Of a DNA stretch of 64,000 nt, positions 37,960 to 46,265 are shown in pieces; the first letter of the stretch is position 1, and every line of letters begins with the position of its first letter. The notes below the pieces were generated by a model, which saw nothing but the letters and a program-made list of their open reading frames with translations, had not been told where the DNA came from and did no database searches. This stretch comes from Mesorhizobium sp. B2-1-1 (GTDB lineage Bacteria > Pseudomonadota > Alphaproteobacteria > Rhizobiales > Rhizobiaceae), in contig NZ_CP083954.1 in assembly GCF_006442975.2 (NCBI RefSeq), positions 1,557,501 to 1,621,500 on the forward strand. Direction: 5' to 3'. The position numbers and the translations under genes were made by a program.

Positions 37960-38290
37960 CCTAGGGACCTCGAAACCTCGCTTCGCGAAGCAGGTTCGAG
38001 GTGATCGCCGTCAGGGGCCTCGACGCCATCGCAGCCTTTTGATCGTGATCCGGAGCGAGTTACAGCCTTATTGACGCATATCAGGCTTGGGAACGGACCT
38101 ACCGGGTGGGACGTGGCCCGGCACCTGCGAAGGGCCAATCCCAATATGCCTGTTATGTACATGAGCGGAGATAGCGCCGACGACTGGGGTCGCTTGGAGT
38201 GCCGAACAGCCAGATGATCACCAAGCCATTTGTCATGCCACAGATTATTGCCGGGCTGGCAACGCCCATCATCAGCAGGGTGCGGAGCAG
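37960..38290 (+). pseudogene. Frameshifted response-regulator receiver domain
   Basis: Joined across shifts near 38040 and 38190, the plus strand reads LREAGFEVIAVRGLDAIAAF, LTHIRLGNGPTGWDVARHLR, NPNMPVMYMSGDSADDWG and PNSQMITKPFVMPQII. These are the second half of a CheY-like receiver, with the conserved Ser/Thr (MSGD) and the Lys in TKPF. The N-terminal acidic pocket is missing and no single frame covers it, so the gene is dead. Confidence 0.65.
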
Positions 38291-38553
38291 CGCCCAGCCT
38301 CAGGATAGGTTGGCATTTCGAGCTAGCTTACACAGGTCCTTCGAAAGGGCCCGGAGACAATGCAGTGCGCTATCTGGACGCAAGGGGAGGATGTCGCTGC
38401 CCGGCTTGGCAAACCTATGCCCCGCTCCGGATGGCCATAACCCACTCCGCCCCGTGATCCACCGCAAGAGGGTATGACGTGCATGCTATGACGTAGATGG
38501 ACGTTGTTCGTCGATGGGCGTACCATTGCGTGGGGTGGCCGACGGAGGTCACA

Positions 38554-38839
38554 ATGGTCGATGGAGAGCAAAGCCGAGAACGGCGGCAGCGTGTGCTGAA
38601 GGGCGCTGCAATCATCAGCGGAATTACAAACTCGGAAATCAGCTGTACGATCCGGAACCAGACGAGTGGCGGCGCTGAGCTCAAAGTGTCCGGTGGAAGC
38701 CCGTGTTCCCGAGCAGTTTGTGCTTTACGTGCCAACGGATGGCGTCGCCTACCAAGCCGTCCTGCGATGGCGCAGGAACGAGCGGATCGGCGTTCAGTTC
38801 ATAGGAACGTTACCCAAGCCGCGTCTTCACTATGGATGA
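38554..38839 (+). pseudogene. Frameshifted PilZ-domain protein
   Basis: The start is good (GGAGGT before ATG), giving RERRQRVLKGAAIISGITNS and CTIRNQTSGGAELKV, the first half of a PilZ domain. Near 38690 the frame shifts, and the rest continues in another frame as VPEQFVLYVPTDGVAYQAVL then RWRRNERIGVQFIG. The RxxxR and later WRxxxRIGVxF elements are those of PilZ c-di-GMP binders. A sequencing error could mimic this, but a neighbouring pseudogene supports real decay. Confidence 0.65.
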
Positions 38840-39147
38840 CGAGAGCTTCTGCGCAGTTGGATCGTAAGCGACGCCTATCGGAGCAATACCGCATTGTGCC
38901 CCGGGTCGCGTTAGATGCAAGCGGCTTGAAAGCGTAATTCAGTTAGTTCTGACCGCGTTCCAAGAACCAGCGGGTGCGGCAAGCGCTGCGGCGGACATTT
39001 ACGTATCCATCACTCTGGCACCAGCGACCACTTTTCGGGAGCGCACTGTTTTTTGCCAGAGGCGAGATGTCACTATCATAGTTGATTGTGGCTGCCGGTT
39101 ACCTTGCGTAAGGGACAGCTATCGTAGCTGTCCAACAAGGAGACGAT

Positions 39148-39408
39148 ATGTTGTATCCGGGTAGGTTTTTGGAGCCGAGCGATATTGAGATGCTGGCTCG
39201 AGTTTGTCACGCGATCTGCAAAGAGCGCGGGGTACCTCTTGGTTCGCATAACGGGGAGCTCATAGCAGCGCACGTACTCCGGCTGTTTATGAATGGCCTG
39301 ACTGGGGCGAGTGAACTGCTCGATGCTGAGAGGAACTGGGCTACGCGGCCTGCGGCCCACAACCAGATTAGTGGCAACAACTATGCAAACATGAGAGAGG
39401 CCGCGTGA
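39148..39408 (+). CDS. Small hypothetical protein
   Basis: An 86-residue protein with AAGGAGA before its ATG. Most of it is helical: LEPSDIEMLARVCHAICKER, then NGELIAAHVLRLFMNGLTGA and a polar tail. Short proteins of this plan are common on rhizobial accessory DNA and have no assigned role. No signal or membrane helix is seen. Confidence 0.65.
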   Translation: MLYPGRFLEPSDIEMLARVCHAICKERGVPLGSHNGELIAAHVLRLFMNGLTGASELLDAERNWATRPAAHNQISGNNYANMREAA

Positions 39409-39539
39409 TCCAGTCGGTCGTTGCAGCCGAAGACCTGAGATATCCGCCGCGATGCGCGCCTTGCATCAGGAGCTTGCTCAAGTCCGCATGGAAGTTAGAG
39501 ACGCCTCTGCAATCCGCTATCATCTGCGGGCAGGATTTC

Positions 39540-39734
39540 TTATAGACTTGGTTTCCGGACCAGGGACGACCAATTGAACCCAAGGAACGATATTGGTTCG
39601 CGGGCTTGATTCTCGGCAATCCCGGTCTCTTTGACCAGCCGCTCGATGATGGCGCCAAGCGCCATCAATAGAAAGACGGCGAGTTCCACGATATCGAACG
39701 GGCTTCCGGTGTTGCGATGTTGTGGCTCGGCCAT
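39540..39734 (-). CDS. Small hypothetical protein (NWSSLVR family paralogue)
   Basis: A 64-residue frame whose second half matches the 37683-37874 protein (ETGIAENQAREPISFLGFNW then SSLVR). Its first half (VELAVFLLMALGAIIERLVK) is more hydrophobic than in the relative. AAGGACG lies upstream of the ATG but at a long spacing. It could be a degrading paralogue. Confidence 0.5.
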   Translation of the reverse strand: MAEPQHRNTGSPFDIVELAVFLLMALGAIIERLVKETGIAENQAREPISFLGFNWSSLVRKPSL

Positions 39735-40058
39735 TTGCGAAGGACCCGTCCTTTAAGTTGGCGATGCGGCCCGGGGTTTTATCGGGGGTATAGGCCGCAT
39801 CGGCACTGTGGGTTATGAACGGCGGTCGCAAGCGAAGCCGGCCGGGCGGAAAACCCTCTCTGCAAATTGTCGGTATTGCCCTGTCAGCGAGCTCGGTGGC
39901 GGAGCCAGAATCATCTGTCGAGAAAGTTGATGATGCCGCGTGTGCTCATAGTGGCACAAGCGAAATTGGTGAAGTTTCGCCTATTGCACTTTCATACAAC
40001 AGCGCGGCCGGCCTTTCGGAGATATTGTTTATGCGCGGATGAAAGTTTCGGCCGGGCT

Positions 40059-40289
40059 ATGAACTCGTATTGTGTGGAAGAAATCGAAAACGATGCTGTC
40101 AAGGCGACGCATCAGGTTGATGCGCTCGCCCCGTTCGAAGCCGCGGCGAAGGCAGTGCATCGGGCAGTCACATTGCGGTGGGGCGAGGCCAATTGGATCA
40201 GAGTCACGCAAGTTTCCGTTCGGAATAGCCGCAACAAAAAGCGGGATACGGTTTTCGAATATCGAGCGATCGGGCCTACGCGGCGATAG
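40059..40289 (+). CDS. Small hypothetical protein
   Basis: A 76-residue frame starting MNSYCVEEIENDAVKATHQV; the central helix APFEAAAKAVHRAVTLRW and the strand pair ending VFEYRAIGP give a plausible small folded protein. The ribosome site is weak and the frame is open upstream, so the start is uncertain. It converges with the Crp/Fnr gene 40306-41061, the two stops being 16 bases apart. Confidence 0.5.
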   Translation: MNSYCVEEIENDAVKATHQVDALAPFEAAAKAVHRAVTLRWGEANWIRVTQVSVRNSRNKKRDTVFEYRAIGPTRR

Positions 40290-40305
40290 GGCGGGCCATC
40301 GATGG

Positions 40306-41061
40306 TTAGTGCAGTTGGCCAATTAGCCGAACGTATTCGGCTTCAGCCCTGCCATATGACCCGTCGGCCAGCGCAATAAGGCGCGCACGGTCAAGGATGA
40401 CGACCTCTCCGCGATTGGAGCGTATCAAGCCCTGCCCTTCCAAAGTTTGGAGCGCGATGGTGACGCCGGGCCGCCTGACACCGAGCATGACCGACAAGAA
40501 GTCGTGAGTAATCGACAAGCGATTCCCTTCGACGCGATCATCGCACATCACCAGCCATCTCGAGAGCCGGTCTACGATGTTCATCCGGGCATTGGTGAGT
40601 GCGGTGAAGCTTGCCTGGAGGTGAAAGTAGTGGACGTAGCGGAGCAGGAAAGTGCGCAGCGTTGGGCTCGTCAAAAGCGCGTTGGTGAACGTGCCTGCAT
40701 CGATACCAAAGGCTCGGGCTTCCAATTGAACGTAACAATCATGCGTTGATCGGTCATCGCCCATCACAAGGGCTGAGCCGGACATGCCGTCGGACCCAAT
40801 AACTCCGATCTCAGCTTCGATGCCGGGCCGCAATTCGCCCACCACGGATCCGAGACCGCTCTCGAAGAAGTACACGGTTTTGATCGGTGAGCCCGCCACT
40901 TCGAGATGCGTCTTCAGTCCAAGGGAGACGCTCGTCAAATGAGGGTGCAGCAATGCCAAATCTGCCGAGCACATACGGAGCAGCAGCGCATTGCGATAGA
41001 TGGAGTTTGTGGCAATGTTGGACCGCGTGGCACTATAGGATTGCGAATTTGGGCCTGTCAT
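40306..41061 (-). CDS. Crp/Fnr family transcriptional regulator
   Basis: A 251-residue protein. Residues ~30-150 form the sensor barrel (VYFFESGLGSVVGELRPGIE, IGVIGSDGMSGSALVMGDD). Residues ~165-235 hold the winged helix (RLSITHDFLSVMLGVRRPGV, TIALQTLEGQGLIRSNRGEV). The sensor lacks the phosphate-binding RAA signature of cAMP binders and has no FNR cysteine cluster. This subgroup is abundant in Mesorhizobium and Bradyrhizobium relatives. It has no adjacent co-directional partner, so its targets cannot be guessed. Confidence 0.85.
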   Translation of the reverse strand: MTGPNSQSYSATRSNIATNSIYRNALLLRMCSADLALLHPHLTSVSLGLKTHLEVAGSPIKTVYFFESGLGSVVGELRPGIEAEIGVIGSDGMSGSALVMGDDRSTHDCYVQLEARAFGIDAGTFTNALLTSPTLRTFLLRYVHYFHLQASFTALTNARMNIVDRLSRWLVMCDDRVEGNRLSITHDFLSVMLGVRRPGVTIALQTLEGQGLIRSNRGEVVILDRARLIALADGSYGRAEAEYVRLIGQLH

Positions 41062-41173
41062 GGCTCCCTCCCGGTTGGGGCGGAAGCATGATGATCGCTC
41101 ACAGCCGACGGGCGCCCTTCCAGTTGCCGCCGATGGTGCATCCTAAGCCCGCCGAGCTTAGATGTCCCGTATA

Positions 41174-41389
41174 TTATTGAGAGCGTTCCACTGCACGAGC
41201 CAAGGTTTGGCGCGCCCGCCTTAGCGCGGCAGTTAAATGCTCGAGAAACTCGTCATCTCTTTTCGTTGACAATCCGACTTGCCGACTGCGAGTCACAATG
41301 CGCTCCTGGAGTGAAACCGCTGTCTCGTAGTGGTCCACGATCAATTGATACGAAGCCTTCACAGGCGCGGACGGGAGGGGCTGTGCCAT
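41174..41389 (-). CDS. Small hypothetical protein
   Basis: A 71-residue helical protein (ASYQLIVDHYETAVSLQERI, KRDDEFLEHLTAALRRARQT). The ATG gives MAQPLPSAP; a TTG six bases earlier is possible. No ribosome site is obvious. No domain is recognised. Confidence 0.45.
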   Translation of the reverse strand: MAQPLPSAPVKASYQLIVDHYETAVSLQERIVTRSRQVGLSTKRDDEFLEHLTAALRRARQTLARAVERSQ

Positions 41390-41492
41390 GATCAAAAACG
41401 TAGTTCCACGACGATGAGAGGCAACCCCGGCCGGGGCTTGGGTAACAATCGTACAATATGATCAAAGCTGGCTGCTTTCTTCGTCGCCTCCC

Positions 41493-41705
41493 TTAATCCA
41501 GCAGCTTGGCATGATGTGGCTTTTCCTCACCCTTCAGGAACCGCACCCGCCCAACGAGACCTGGCTTCAGCCATTCCGCCTTTGTCGCTCCCGGTTCCGT
41601 GTCGTCGATGAGGATGCGAGAAGCACACACGAATTCAGCCTTGACGACGACGCGGGCGCAGATTTCGTGAAACAAGCATGACCAGAATCTCGGACCTTGG
41701 ACCAA
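41493..41705 (-). pseudogene. Fragment resembling the C-terminus of an ATP-dependent DNA ligase
   Basis: The frame ends WLKPGLVGRVRFLKGEEK then PHHAKLLD. The spacing of WLKP, VRF and HAKL resembles the OB-fold end of LigD-type ATP-dependent DNA ligases (W-KP-L-V-V-F...LRHA). No catalytic KxDG domain is present upstream, so it is a remnant or a short derived gene. The match is by eye and modest. Confidence 0.4.
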
Positions 41706-41876
41706 TCATCGCCGGTAAGCCTCATAAGCGAAAGGACGGGCACGATCGCTTTCATGATGCCCGATATGCGGCCAACAGGTCGACAAGACCAACTTACGCC
41801 AGGTGATATAGCACGAGCAGCCGGATCACGAGCCGCTGGAACTTGACCATTAGGAGAGTGACTGAAGTACCTCTAC

Positions 41877-42104
41877 ATGCCGTCAACCTCGATACGCAAG
41901 TTCGACTACGACCCAAATACGAGGGTTCTCTCAGTCTGGTTTGTTGGCAGCGGTAAGCACTATGAGTTCTTGGCCGTACCGCCTGAGGCCGTTGCCGCGT
42001 TTCGATCTGCATTTGCTAAGGGCCGTTATTTTAACAACCACATCCGCAACCACTACGCGTTCAGGCTCGTGCAAGATACGGCGGAAGCCTCGTCGCGTGA
42101 TTGA
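41877..42104 (+). CDS. KTSC domain protein
   Basis: A 75-residue protein that is nearly all KTSC domain: IRKFDYDPNTRVLSVWFVGS, then KHYEFLAVPPEAVAAFRSAF and AKGRYFNNHIRNHYAF. The domain is small, alpha/beta, and found alone or at the end of lysyl-tRNA synthetase-like proteins; nucleic-acid binding has been suggested for it. TAGGAGAG lies about 20 bases upstream, further than usual, so the start is by homology to other KTSC proteins. Confidence 0.75.
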   Translation: MPSTSIRKFDYDPNTRVLSVWFVGSGKHYEFLAVPPEAVAAFRSAFAKGRYFNNHIRNHYAFRLVQDTAEASSRD

Positions 42105-42282
42105 AAGCTCCACGCAACCCAGGGAAAGCGCGGGCCGGTCGACTGCAGGGAATGATGTCGCACCGCTGCAGCCGACCAACTTCGTGAACCCTGAAGCCAG
42201 AGCGCGGTTTGACGTCTTCCTGCGTCAGGCCAGTCTTTCGCCGAATACGCGCGAAGCTGGCTGACGGGATGTTTGTGCGTTT

Positions 42283-42531
42283 CTACTCATCAGGCTCAGA
42301 CCGCGATCTCTGCGGATCAGCTGAGGGTCGTTTAAGCAATTCTGCGACATCCACACCCAGCACTTCAGCCAGCCGGTCAACGACATCGATGCTCGCGTTG
42401 TACACGTTGCGTTCCAACGCACTGATATAGGTGCGATCGATCCCAGCATGATGCGCAAGCTCTTCCTGAGACAGGCCTCTAGCCCGCCGCAAGGCTCTTA
42501 GATTTTGCGCAAACGCTTCTCGGATTTCCAT
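42283..42531 (-). CDS. XRE-family helix-turn-helix regulator
   Basis: An 82-residue protein that is one XRE/Cro-type HTH: FAQNLRALRRARGLSQEELA, HHAGIDRTYISALERNVYNA, then IDVVDRLAEVLGVDVAELL. The tail is short and charged. Small XRE proteins near an integrase often control excision of a mobile element; here the recombinase lies 1.2 kb away, so this is a candidate island repressor by position only. Confidence 0.8.
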   Translation of the reverse strand: MEIREAFAQNLRALRRARGLSQEELAHHAGIDRTYISALERNVYNASIDVVDRLAEVLGVDVAELLKRPSADPQRSRSEPDE

Positions 42532-42665
42532 GTCCCCGAGAACAGTGCCTTGCAGAGTATTCCACCACGGAGTATTCTCTACAAATCACATTCTGAACCG
42601 GTTTCCGGGCTGGAGTTGGGCCCACTCAGCGGGAACTTGTCCACGTCACGGGAGGAGACCATGCC

Positions 42666-43268
42666 GTGCCAGCGAAAAAGCCGAGTGTTCTCGCCACAAG
42701 CCTCAACGAGCCGAAATTGAAACCGGGAGCCCTACGCGATCCCGCACTTCTTCTAGTGAGCGACTGGCGCATGGCTCGGCACGTCTCCACGCTGTTATGC
42801 CGCGTGCAGCAGCGATTGGAGTCCCAAATCATGGTCAATCCCGGTATTCAGGGATTGACCGCAGATTCCCCAGCGCGAGCTGAAAACCAAGCGGCGCGCT
42901 CACACGGTGATCCACGGGAGTATGCGGTTGCGCGTGAGGCCGAGGTCTTTGCGATGACCGAAGCTCTAAAACTTCAAGATTCTATCCCCGAAGTCGCTGC
43001 TACGTCGCTCGCCGGGATTGTGGCCAAGTTGGAAATGATCGTCGGCGCCGATCGAGATATTGGTGACCCTACCGACTTCCCCTGGCCACACATGGCTTCC
43101 GTACTGCGTGACTTAAAGGCGATCGCGGGAGACTTGCCGGCTGGTCGCCGGAGCCGGGGACGGACGCGGAGCGACGTTGCCAGGCATTGGGAGTCCGCAG
43201 TCAAGCTGGTCGCAGCGCTGAAGGAGGAAAACGAGGCCGAATACCGCGGCGATGTAAATGTATTCTGA
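42666..43268 (+). CDS. Hypothetical protein upstream of the recombinase module
   Basis: A 200-residue protein with a GTG start and GGGAGGAG eight bases upstream. It begins MPAKKPSVLATSLNEPKLKP, continues with helical stretches (LLLVSDWRMARHVSTLLCRV; VAATSLAGIVAKLEMIVGAD) and ends in an acidic helix. I do not recognise a domain. It is divergent from the XRE gene and precedes the recombinase pair on the same strand. Confidence 0.6.
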   Translation: MPAKKPSVLATSLNEPKLKPGALRDPALLLVSDWRMARHVSTLLCRVQQRLESQIMVNPGIQGLTADSPARAENQAARSHGDPREYAVAREAEVFAMTEALKLQDSIPEVAATSLAGIVAKLEMIVGADRDIGDPTDFPWPHMASVLRDLKAIAGDLPAGRRSRGRTRSDVARHWESAVKLVAALKEENEAEYRGDVNVF

Positions 43269-43437
43269 CATGCGCCCCTTACAACTTCTCGCCTGCAGCC
43301 CGAACTCAACGATTGAGACGAAACCGCACGACGCAATTCGTTGCACGCTGTGGCCCTACGACATGAATTTCGTGCTTTTCTTCGCCGTCCGGGCGCCTTT
43401 GATGGCAGGTCGATCCACCATTGGGAGACCGACCACG

Positions 43438-43713
43438 ATGGCAGAGGAAACCGGGACCGGGCCACAGGAATTGGTTCCGGCGAACGACAACGGCGATCCC
43501 GCCAGCCTTGAGGGTCGCCCTGAAAAAATGGCGGCGGCCAAGCTGGATCGGGTGGTGCTGGACATCGCCCGGCTGATCGGCCGGCAGATGGCGCGCGAGG
43601 CATTCGAGCCGAGTCAGGCAGCCAACGACAATCGGCCGGACCGCCGAAAGGGAGAGGGCAGGGGGCCGGATGATAAACCCCTCGGGGACAGGAGAGAGGA
43701 TCTGCCGCCATGA
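43438..43713 (+). CDS. Small protein coupled to the serine recombinase
   Basis: A 91-residue protein starting MAEETGTGPQELVPANDNGD, with GGGAGACC upstream. It has a helical centre (EKMAAAKLDRVVLDIARLIG, RQMAREAFEPSQ), ends in a charged disordered tail, and contains ANDN twice. The stop overlaps the recombinase start (ATGA), so it is co-translated. An accessory role in integration or excision, such as a directionality factor, is the obvious hypothesis but rests on position alone. Confidence 0.65.
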   Translation: MAEETGTGPQELVPANDNGDPASLEGRPEKMAAAKLDRVVLDIARLIGRQMAREAFEPSQAANDNRPDRRKGEGRGPDDKPLGDRREDLPP

Positions 43714-45413
43714 CCCGTGTAGCACTCTATGCCCGCTATTCTTCCGATAGCCAGCGGGATGCCTCCATCGGGGACCAGTTGAGGCTGTGCCGCGAGCAGG
43801 CGGCGCGTGAGGACTGGAGCGTGGCCGGAGCCTATGAGGACGCGGCGATCTCCGGTGCCAGCACGGTGCTGCGGCCGGGCATCCAGCAACTGGTGCGCGA
43901 TGCCCAGCGCGGCCGCTTCGAGGTGGTGCTGGCCGAGGCGCTCGATCGCATCAGCCGCGACCAGGCAGATGTCGCCACACTCTTCAAGCATCTCAAATTC
44001 GCCGGCGTTGCGATCGTCACCTTGGCCGAGGGCGAGATCAGCGAACTGCATGTCGGCCTCAAGGGCACGATGAATGCTCTGTTCCTCAAGGACCTTGCCC
44101 TCAAGACCCATCGTGGCCTGCGGGGGAGGGTGGAGAAGGGCAAGGCCGGAGGCGGGCTGTGCTACGGCTACCGGGTGGTAAAGAAACTGGATGCCGCAGG
44201 TGAACCGGTTCGCGGCGACCGCGAGATCGTGCCGGAGGAAGCGACCATCGTGCGCCGCATCTTTCGGGAGTTCGCCGCCGGCAAGAGCCCCAAGGCGATC
44301 GCAGTCGACCTCAACAAGGAAGGCATTCCTGGTCCGCTCGGCCGGCACTGGGGCGACACCAGCGTGCGCGGGCATGTCATCCGGGGTACCGGCGTCATCA
44401 ACAACGAGCTCTATACCGGCGTGCTGGTTTGGAACCGGCTGCACTTCGTCAAGGATCCCGCCACCGGCAAGCGCGTGTCGCGGGTCAATCCGCCAGCAAA
44501 ATGGATCCGCACCGAGGTGCCGCATCTCAGGATCGTCGGGGATGAAATGTGGCAGGCCGTGAAGGAGAGGCAGAAATCCATCGCCAGCCAGTTCGAGGCG
44601 GTGGCGATCGCCACGCGCAAGGCCCGGGCGAGGAAGCTGCACACCATGAAGCGGCCGGTCTCCCTCCTGTCCGGCTTGCTCTCCTGCGGCTGCTGCGGCG
44701 GGCGCTACGGCTTGTTCACGCGAGACCGCTATGCGTGCCTCAACCACCAGCGCCGGGGCATCTGCGAAAACGGCCGCTCCATCACCCGCCAGAAGATCGA
44801 GCAGCGCGTCCTCGCAGGCCTAAAGGAAAGGCTGGTCTCGGCCGATGCCGTGGCCGAGGCGATCAGAGCCTATGCCCAGGAGACCAACCGCCTCAACCAG
44901 GAGCGTCGCGCGCAAGGCGAACAGGACCGCAAAGCCCTCGACAAGATCGAGCGCGCCATCGCCGGCATCATGGCCGCGATCGAGGATGGCCTGTACCAAG
45001 CTTCGATGAAAGCGAGAATGGAAGACCTGGAGAGGCAGAAGGCGGAGGCCACCGCGCGTCTGGCGATGGCGCCCACTGACGTGCCCGACCTGCATCCCAA
45101 CATCGCCACTCTTTATAAGAAGCGGGTCGAGCAGTTCACGCAAGCGCTTGCCGATCACGAGGACGGACGCCAAGCCGCCGAGGCGTTGCGCTCGTTGATC
45201 GGACAGATCGTGCTCACGCCCGGCGACAAGCGCGGCGAGGTCCATGCCGAGCTACGCGGTGAGTTGTTCGGCATCCTCGAATTAGTCAAACCCGACCAAA
45301 TTCCAAGGTCTGACGATGTTATGACAAAAGGCGTTGCGGGTCCCCGCAACCAAATCAAAACAGCCCGGCTCACCCCGGGCTGTTCTTGTATCCGGCTGAT
45401 GGCCCCCCGCTGA
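43710..45413 (+). CDS. Large serine recombinase (island integrase)
   Basis: A 567-residue protein. Residues ~1-150 are the resolvase catalytic domain: VALYARYSSDSQRDASIGDQ carries the nucleophilic serine, and EALDRISRDQADVATLFKHL the conserved arginines. Residues ~170-280 are the recombinase DNA-binding domain (CYGYRVVKK, EEATIVRRIFREFAAGKSPK). Residues ~310-350 are a zinc ribbon with cysteines in LSCGCCGGRYG and YACLNHQRRGICEN. A coiled coil follows (ETNRLNQERRAQGEQDRKAL). The last ~25 codons cross attachment copy 3, so the final residues after RNQ come from DNA beyond the island. It very likely integrates the island at tRNA-fMet. Confidence 0.9.
   Translation: MTRVALYARYSSDSQRDASIGDQLRLCREQAAREDWSVAGAYEDAAISGASTVLRPGIQQLVRDAQRGRFEVVLAEALDRISRDQADVATLFKHLKFAGVAIVTLAEGEISELHVGLKGTMNALFLKDLALKTHRGLRGRVEKGKAGGGLCYGYRVVKKLDAAGEPVRGDREIVPEEATIVRRIFREFAAGKSPKAIAVDLNKEGIPGPLGRHWGDTSVRGHVIRGTGVINNELYTGVLVWNRLHFVKDPATGKRVSRVNPPAKWIRTEVPHLRIVGDEMWQAVKERQKSIASQFEAVAIATRKARARKLHTMKRPVSLLSGLLSCGCCGGRYGLFTRDRYACLNHQRRGICENGRSITRQKIEQRVLAGLKERLVSADAVAEAIRAYAQETNRLNQERRAQGEQDRKALDKIERAIAGIMAAIEDGLYQASMKARMEDLERQKAEATARLAMAPTDVPDLHPNIATLYKKRVEQFTQALADHEDGRQAAEALRSLIGQIVLTPGDKRGEVHAELRGELFGILELVKPDQIPRSDDVMTKGVAGPRNQIKTARLTPGCSCIRLMAPR
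45340..45352 (+). other. Attachment core copy 3 (right end of island 2)
   Basis: GTCCCCGCAACCA matches the tRNA-fMet 3' end and attachment copy 2 over 13 bases. It lies inside the recombinase gene, with codons for GPRNQ, and within the palindrome GTTGCGGG-TC-CCCGCAAC (45334-45351). Beyond it the sequence is different from the arms at copies 1 and 2 and continues into chromosomal genes, as expected for the right junction. Confidence 0.7.
45360..45386 (+). terminator. Terminator at the right junction
   Basis: ACAGCCCGG pairs with CCGGGCTGT across a short CTCACC loop, followed by TCTTG. It lies 8 bases after attachment core 3. It is probably the original tRNA-fMet terminator, displaced 42 kb from its tRNA by the insertions; it also overlaps the current 3' end of the recombinase frame. 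Confidence 0.7.
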
Positions 45414-45680
45414 TTTGAGAACCCTCATCACAGCCCAGCAAACACCCAAAGCCGACGCCCAAGGTCAAAAACAAAGCCCGCAAAACCAAACACAATCCGC
45501 CCGCCAAAGCCCAGCCAAGCCAAAGCGACCAGGGGGGCGGGCAAGCCGGGCCACCGCACAAAAGACAGACCTGTCGCCGAAAATAATCCAGCCGGCAAAG
45601 CAATGGCGTCCGCAGTGTAAGCCGTCAACATCTCGACCTGAACCGGCGGGTGGGTTTGTCCAACCGCCGGCATAGGTGGT
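45414..45680. other. Short intergenic stretch, low complexity
   Basis: About 265 bases between the recombinase and the convergent Hsp20 gene, rich in CCAAA/CAAAGC-type pieces. Frames on both strands are repetitive in composition and lack ribosome sites. No gene is called. Confidence 0.45.
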
Positions 45681-46187
45681 TCAACTCTTGATTTCGATCC
45701 GCTTTGCCTGCGCTTGCGCTTTCGCGGTCTTCGGCAATGTAACCGTCAGGACGCCGTTCCTGAAGCGCGCTTCGACATTGTCTTGCTCTACCTCGACGCC
45801 GAGCGGAATGCGGCGCTCGAAACGGCCGTAATAGCGCTCGGAGAACTGGCGCTCCTTGTCCTCGGTCTCGGACCGCTTTTCGCCCTTCAGGGTCAGCACG
45901 TCGTCATCGAGCAGGACCTCGATGTCCTTTTCCTCCATGCCGGGCACTTCGGCCGTGACACGGACCTCCTTTCCAGTGTCGGAGATCTCGACGCTTGGCC
46001 AGCGTGCGCCCTCGGCGGCAACGGAAGACAAGGATGGCAGCCCCGAACCGAAACCACGGAAAACATCGTCGAAAAGACGGTTGACCTCGCGGTGCAACGA
46101 CATGAACGGATCACGTTCGCCATCGCGCAAAAGGCTGGGCACCTGTCCGCGTTCCCGGCCAAAAGGAATGAGATCACGTACGCTCAT
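45681..46187 (-). CDS. Hsp20 small heat-shock protein
   Basis: A 168-residue class of alpha-crystallin chaperone that holds unfolding proteins in an ATP-independent way. Start at MSVRDLIPFG with AGAGGAGA upstream. The N-terminal arm (MSLHREVNRLFDDVFRGFGS) is followed by the crystallin domain from ~60: SVEISDTGKEVRVTAEVPGM, DDVLTLKGEKRSE, RRIPLGVEVEQDNVEARFRN, and the closing GVLTVTLPK motif. The C-terminal extension ends KRIEIKS, the usual I-x-I anchor. It is downstream of a second Hsp20 gene by 78 bases, same strand, likely one heat-induced operon. Confidence 0.92.
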   Translation of the reverse strand: MSVRDLIPFGRERGQVPSLLRDGERDPFMSLHREVNRLFDDVFRGFGSGLPSLSSVAAEGARWPSVEISDTGKEVRVTAEVPGMEEKDIEVLLDDDVLTLKGEKRSETEDKERQFSERYYGRFERRIPLGVEVEQDNVEARFRNGVLTVTLPKTAKAQAQAKRIEIKS

Positions 46188-46265
46188 TGTCTTTCTCCTC
46201 TTTGCTTGCGTCTCCACCACCGGGCGACCGGCGTCCGGTTGGTGGAAGCCCTGACCCGAATTGCC

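Larger units (their letters stand above)
22248..45352. mobile_element. Genomic island 2 at tRNA-fMet (TIR defence island with serine recombinase)
   Basis: About 23.1 kb between attachment copies 2 and 3. It carries a TIR-rich conflict cluster on the left, decayed IS110 copies in the middle, small stress-type genes on the right, and a large serine recombinase at the extreme right whose coding frame crosses the attachment core. No conjugation or replication genes are seen, so it is an integrative island rather than a self-transmissible element as far as this sequence shows. Confidence 0.75.

Noticed and set aside
42115..42264. A plus-strand piece reading ARFDVFLRQASLSPNTREAG that recalls the core-binding domain of tyrosine recombinases
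   Set aside because: Only about 20 residues match by eye, with a stop directly after and no catalytic domain, so it is too short to call a recombinase remnant.
45428..45673. An 81-codon hydrophobic minus-strand frame
   Set aside because: Low-complexity DNA between convergent genes, no ribosome site, and an equally open frame on the other strand.
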